Assembly (NCBI GenBank): GCA_958438125.1
Contig: CAUBQN010000092.1
Span: forward strand, 1-5,921
Direction: 5' to 3'
Length of the DNA: 5,921 nucleotides
Source of the DNA: an uncultured Collinsella sp.
Lineage (GTDB): Bacteria > Actinomycetota > Coriobacteriia > Coriobacteriales > Coriobacteriaceae
Made by a program: the position numbers and the translations under genes. The notes beneath the pieces are model-generated. The model was not told the DNA's origin, made no database searches, and saw only the letters and a list, made by a program, of their open reading frames with translations. Positions 1-5,921 of this stretch are shown piece after piece. Within the stretch, counting starts at the first letter, position 1. Every line of letters begins with the position of its first letter.

Positions 1-1401
<1,401 letters not shown>

Positions 1402-1407
1402 TTGACT

Positions 1408-5886
<4,479 letters not shown>

Positions 5887-5921
5887 TTTCCTAGTACGTT
5901 AACCGTCCTTCCAAAGACCCG
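5887..5921. other. Start of the region downstream of rpoC
   Basis: Thirty-five bases after the rpoC stop, visibly lower in GC than the genes. I see no hairpin followed by a T-run, no promoter and no start codon with a ribosome binding site. Whether transcription ends or continues into the next gene cannot be judged from this window. Confidence 0.6.

Noticed and set aside
5887..5921. Possible terminator after rpoC
   Set aside because: No inverted repeat followed by a T-run is visible in the 35 bases available.

Overview
The window is one block of housekeeping sequence. It holds the 3' portion of rpoB (RNA polymerase beta subunit), followed almost at once by the complete rpoC (beta' subunit). 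Both are on the + strand in the usual bacterial order, and only 35 bases follow rpoC. There is no mobile element, RNA gene, CRISPR array or sizeable intergenic gap.

The organism is a high-GC bacterium with strong C/G third-position bias. An actinobacterial affiliation fits three features: beta has the 'HLGW..' spacing also known from mycobacterial beta, it lacks the large insertion of proteobacterial beta, and beta' has a long acidic coiled coil between the zinc-binding domain and the clamp, as in mycobacterial beta'. Many departures from ordinary actinobacterial beta' suggest a deep branch. From memory a Coriobacteriia member (Collinsella-like) fits best, but this is an inference made without a search.

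Layout: 1-1401 is beta from the active-site acidic pair (Glu-Asp at 7-12) through the flap tip, the catalytic lysines and the clamp-forming C-terminus to a 56-residue acidic tail. A Shine-Dalgarno AAGGAG sits inside the last beta codons. 1408-5886 is beta', carrying all catalytic landmarks: N-terminal zinc site, switch 2, NADFDGDQM catalytic loop, F-loop, bridge helix, second zinc site, trigger loop and the C-terminal IPAGTG segment. The two products assemble with alpha2 and omega into core RNA polymerase, and their near-abutting frames suggest coupled translation.

Two things stand out. First, the beta' C-terminus contains an extra helix-hairpin-helix module (about 5434-5598) that aligns by eye, without gaps, to the DNA-binding C-terminal domain of the alpha subunit. 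It keeps the counterparts of alpha R265, N268, G296, K298 and E302, and it lies between the conserved beta' core and a short omega-tail-like motif. Second, several nearly invariant blocks around the moving parts of the enzyme are altered together: the bridge helix (five substitutions), the trigger loop (TFH changed to TIH), the block after the trigger loop, the switch-1 region, and a clamp segment of beta. The catalytic aspartates and zinc cysteines are untouched. All comparisons use family sequences recalled from memory, not a database search.
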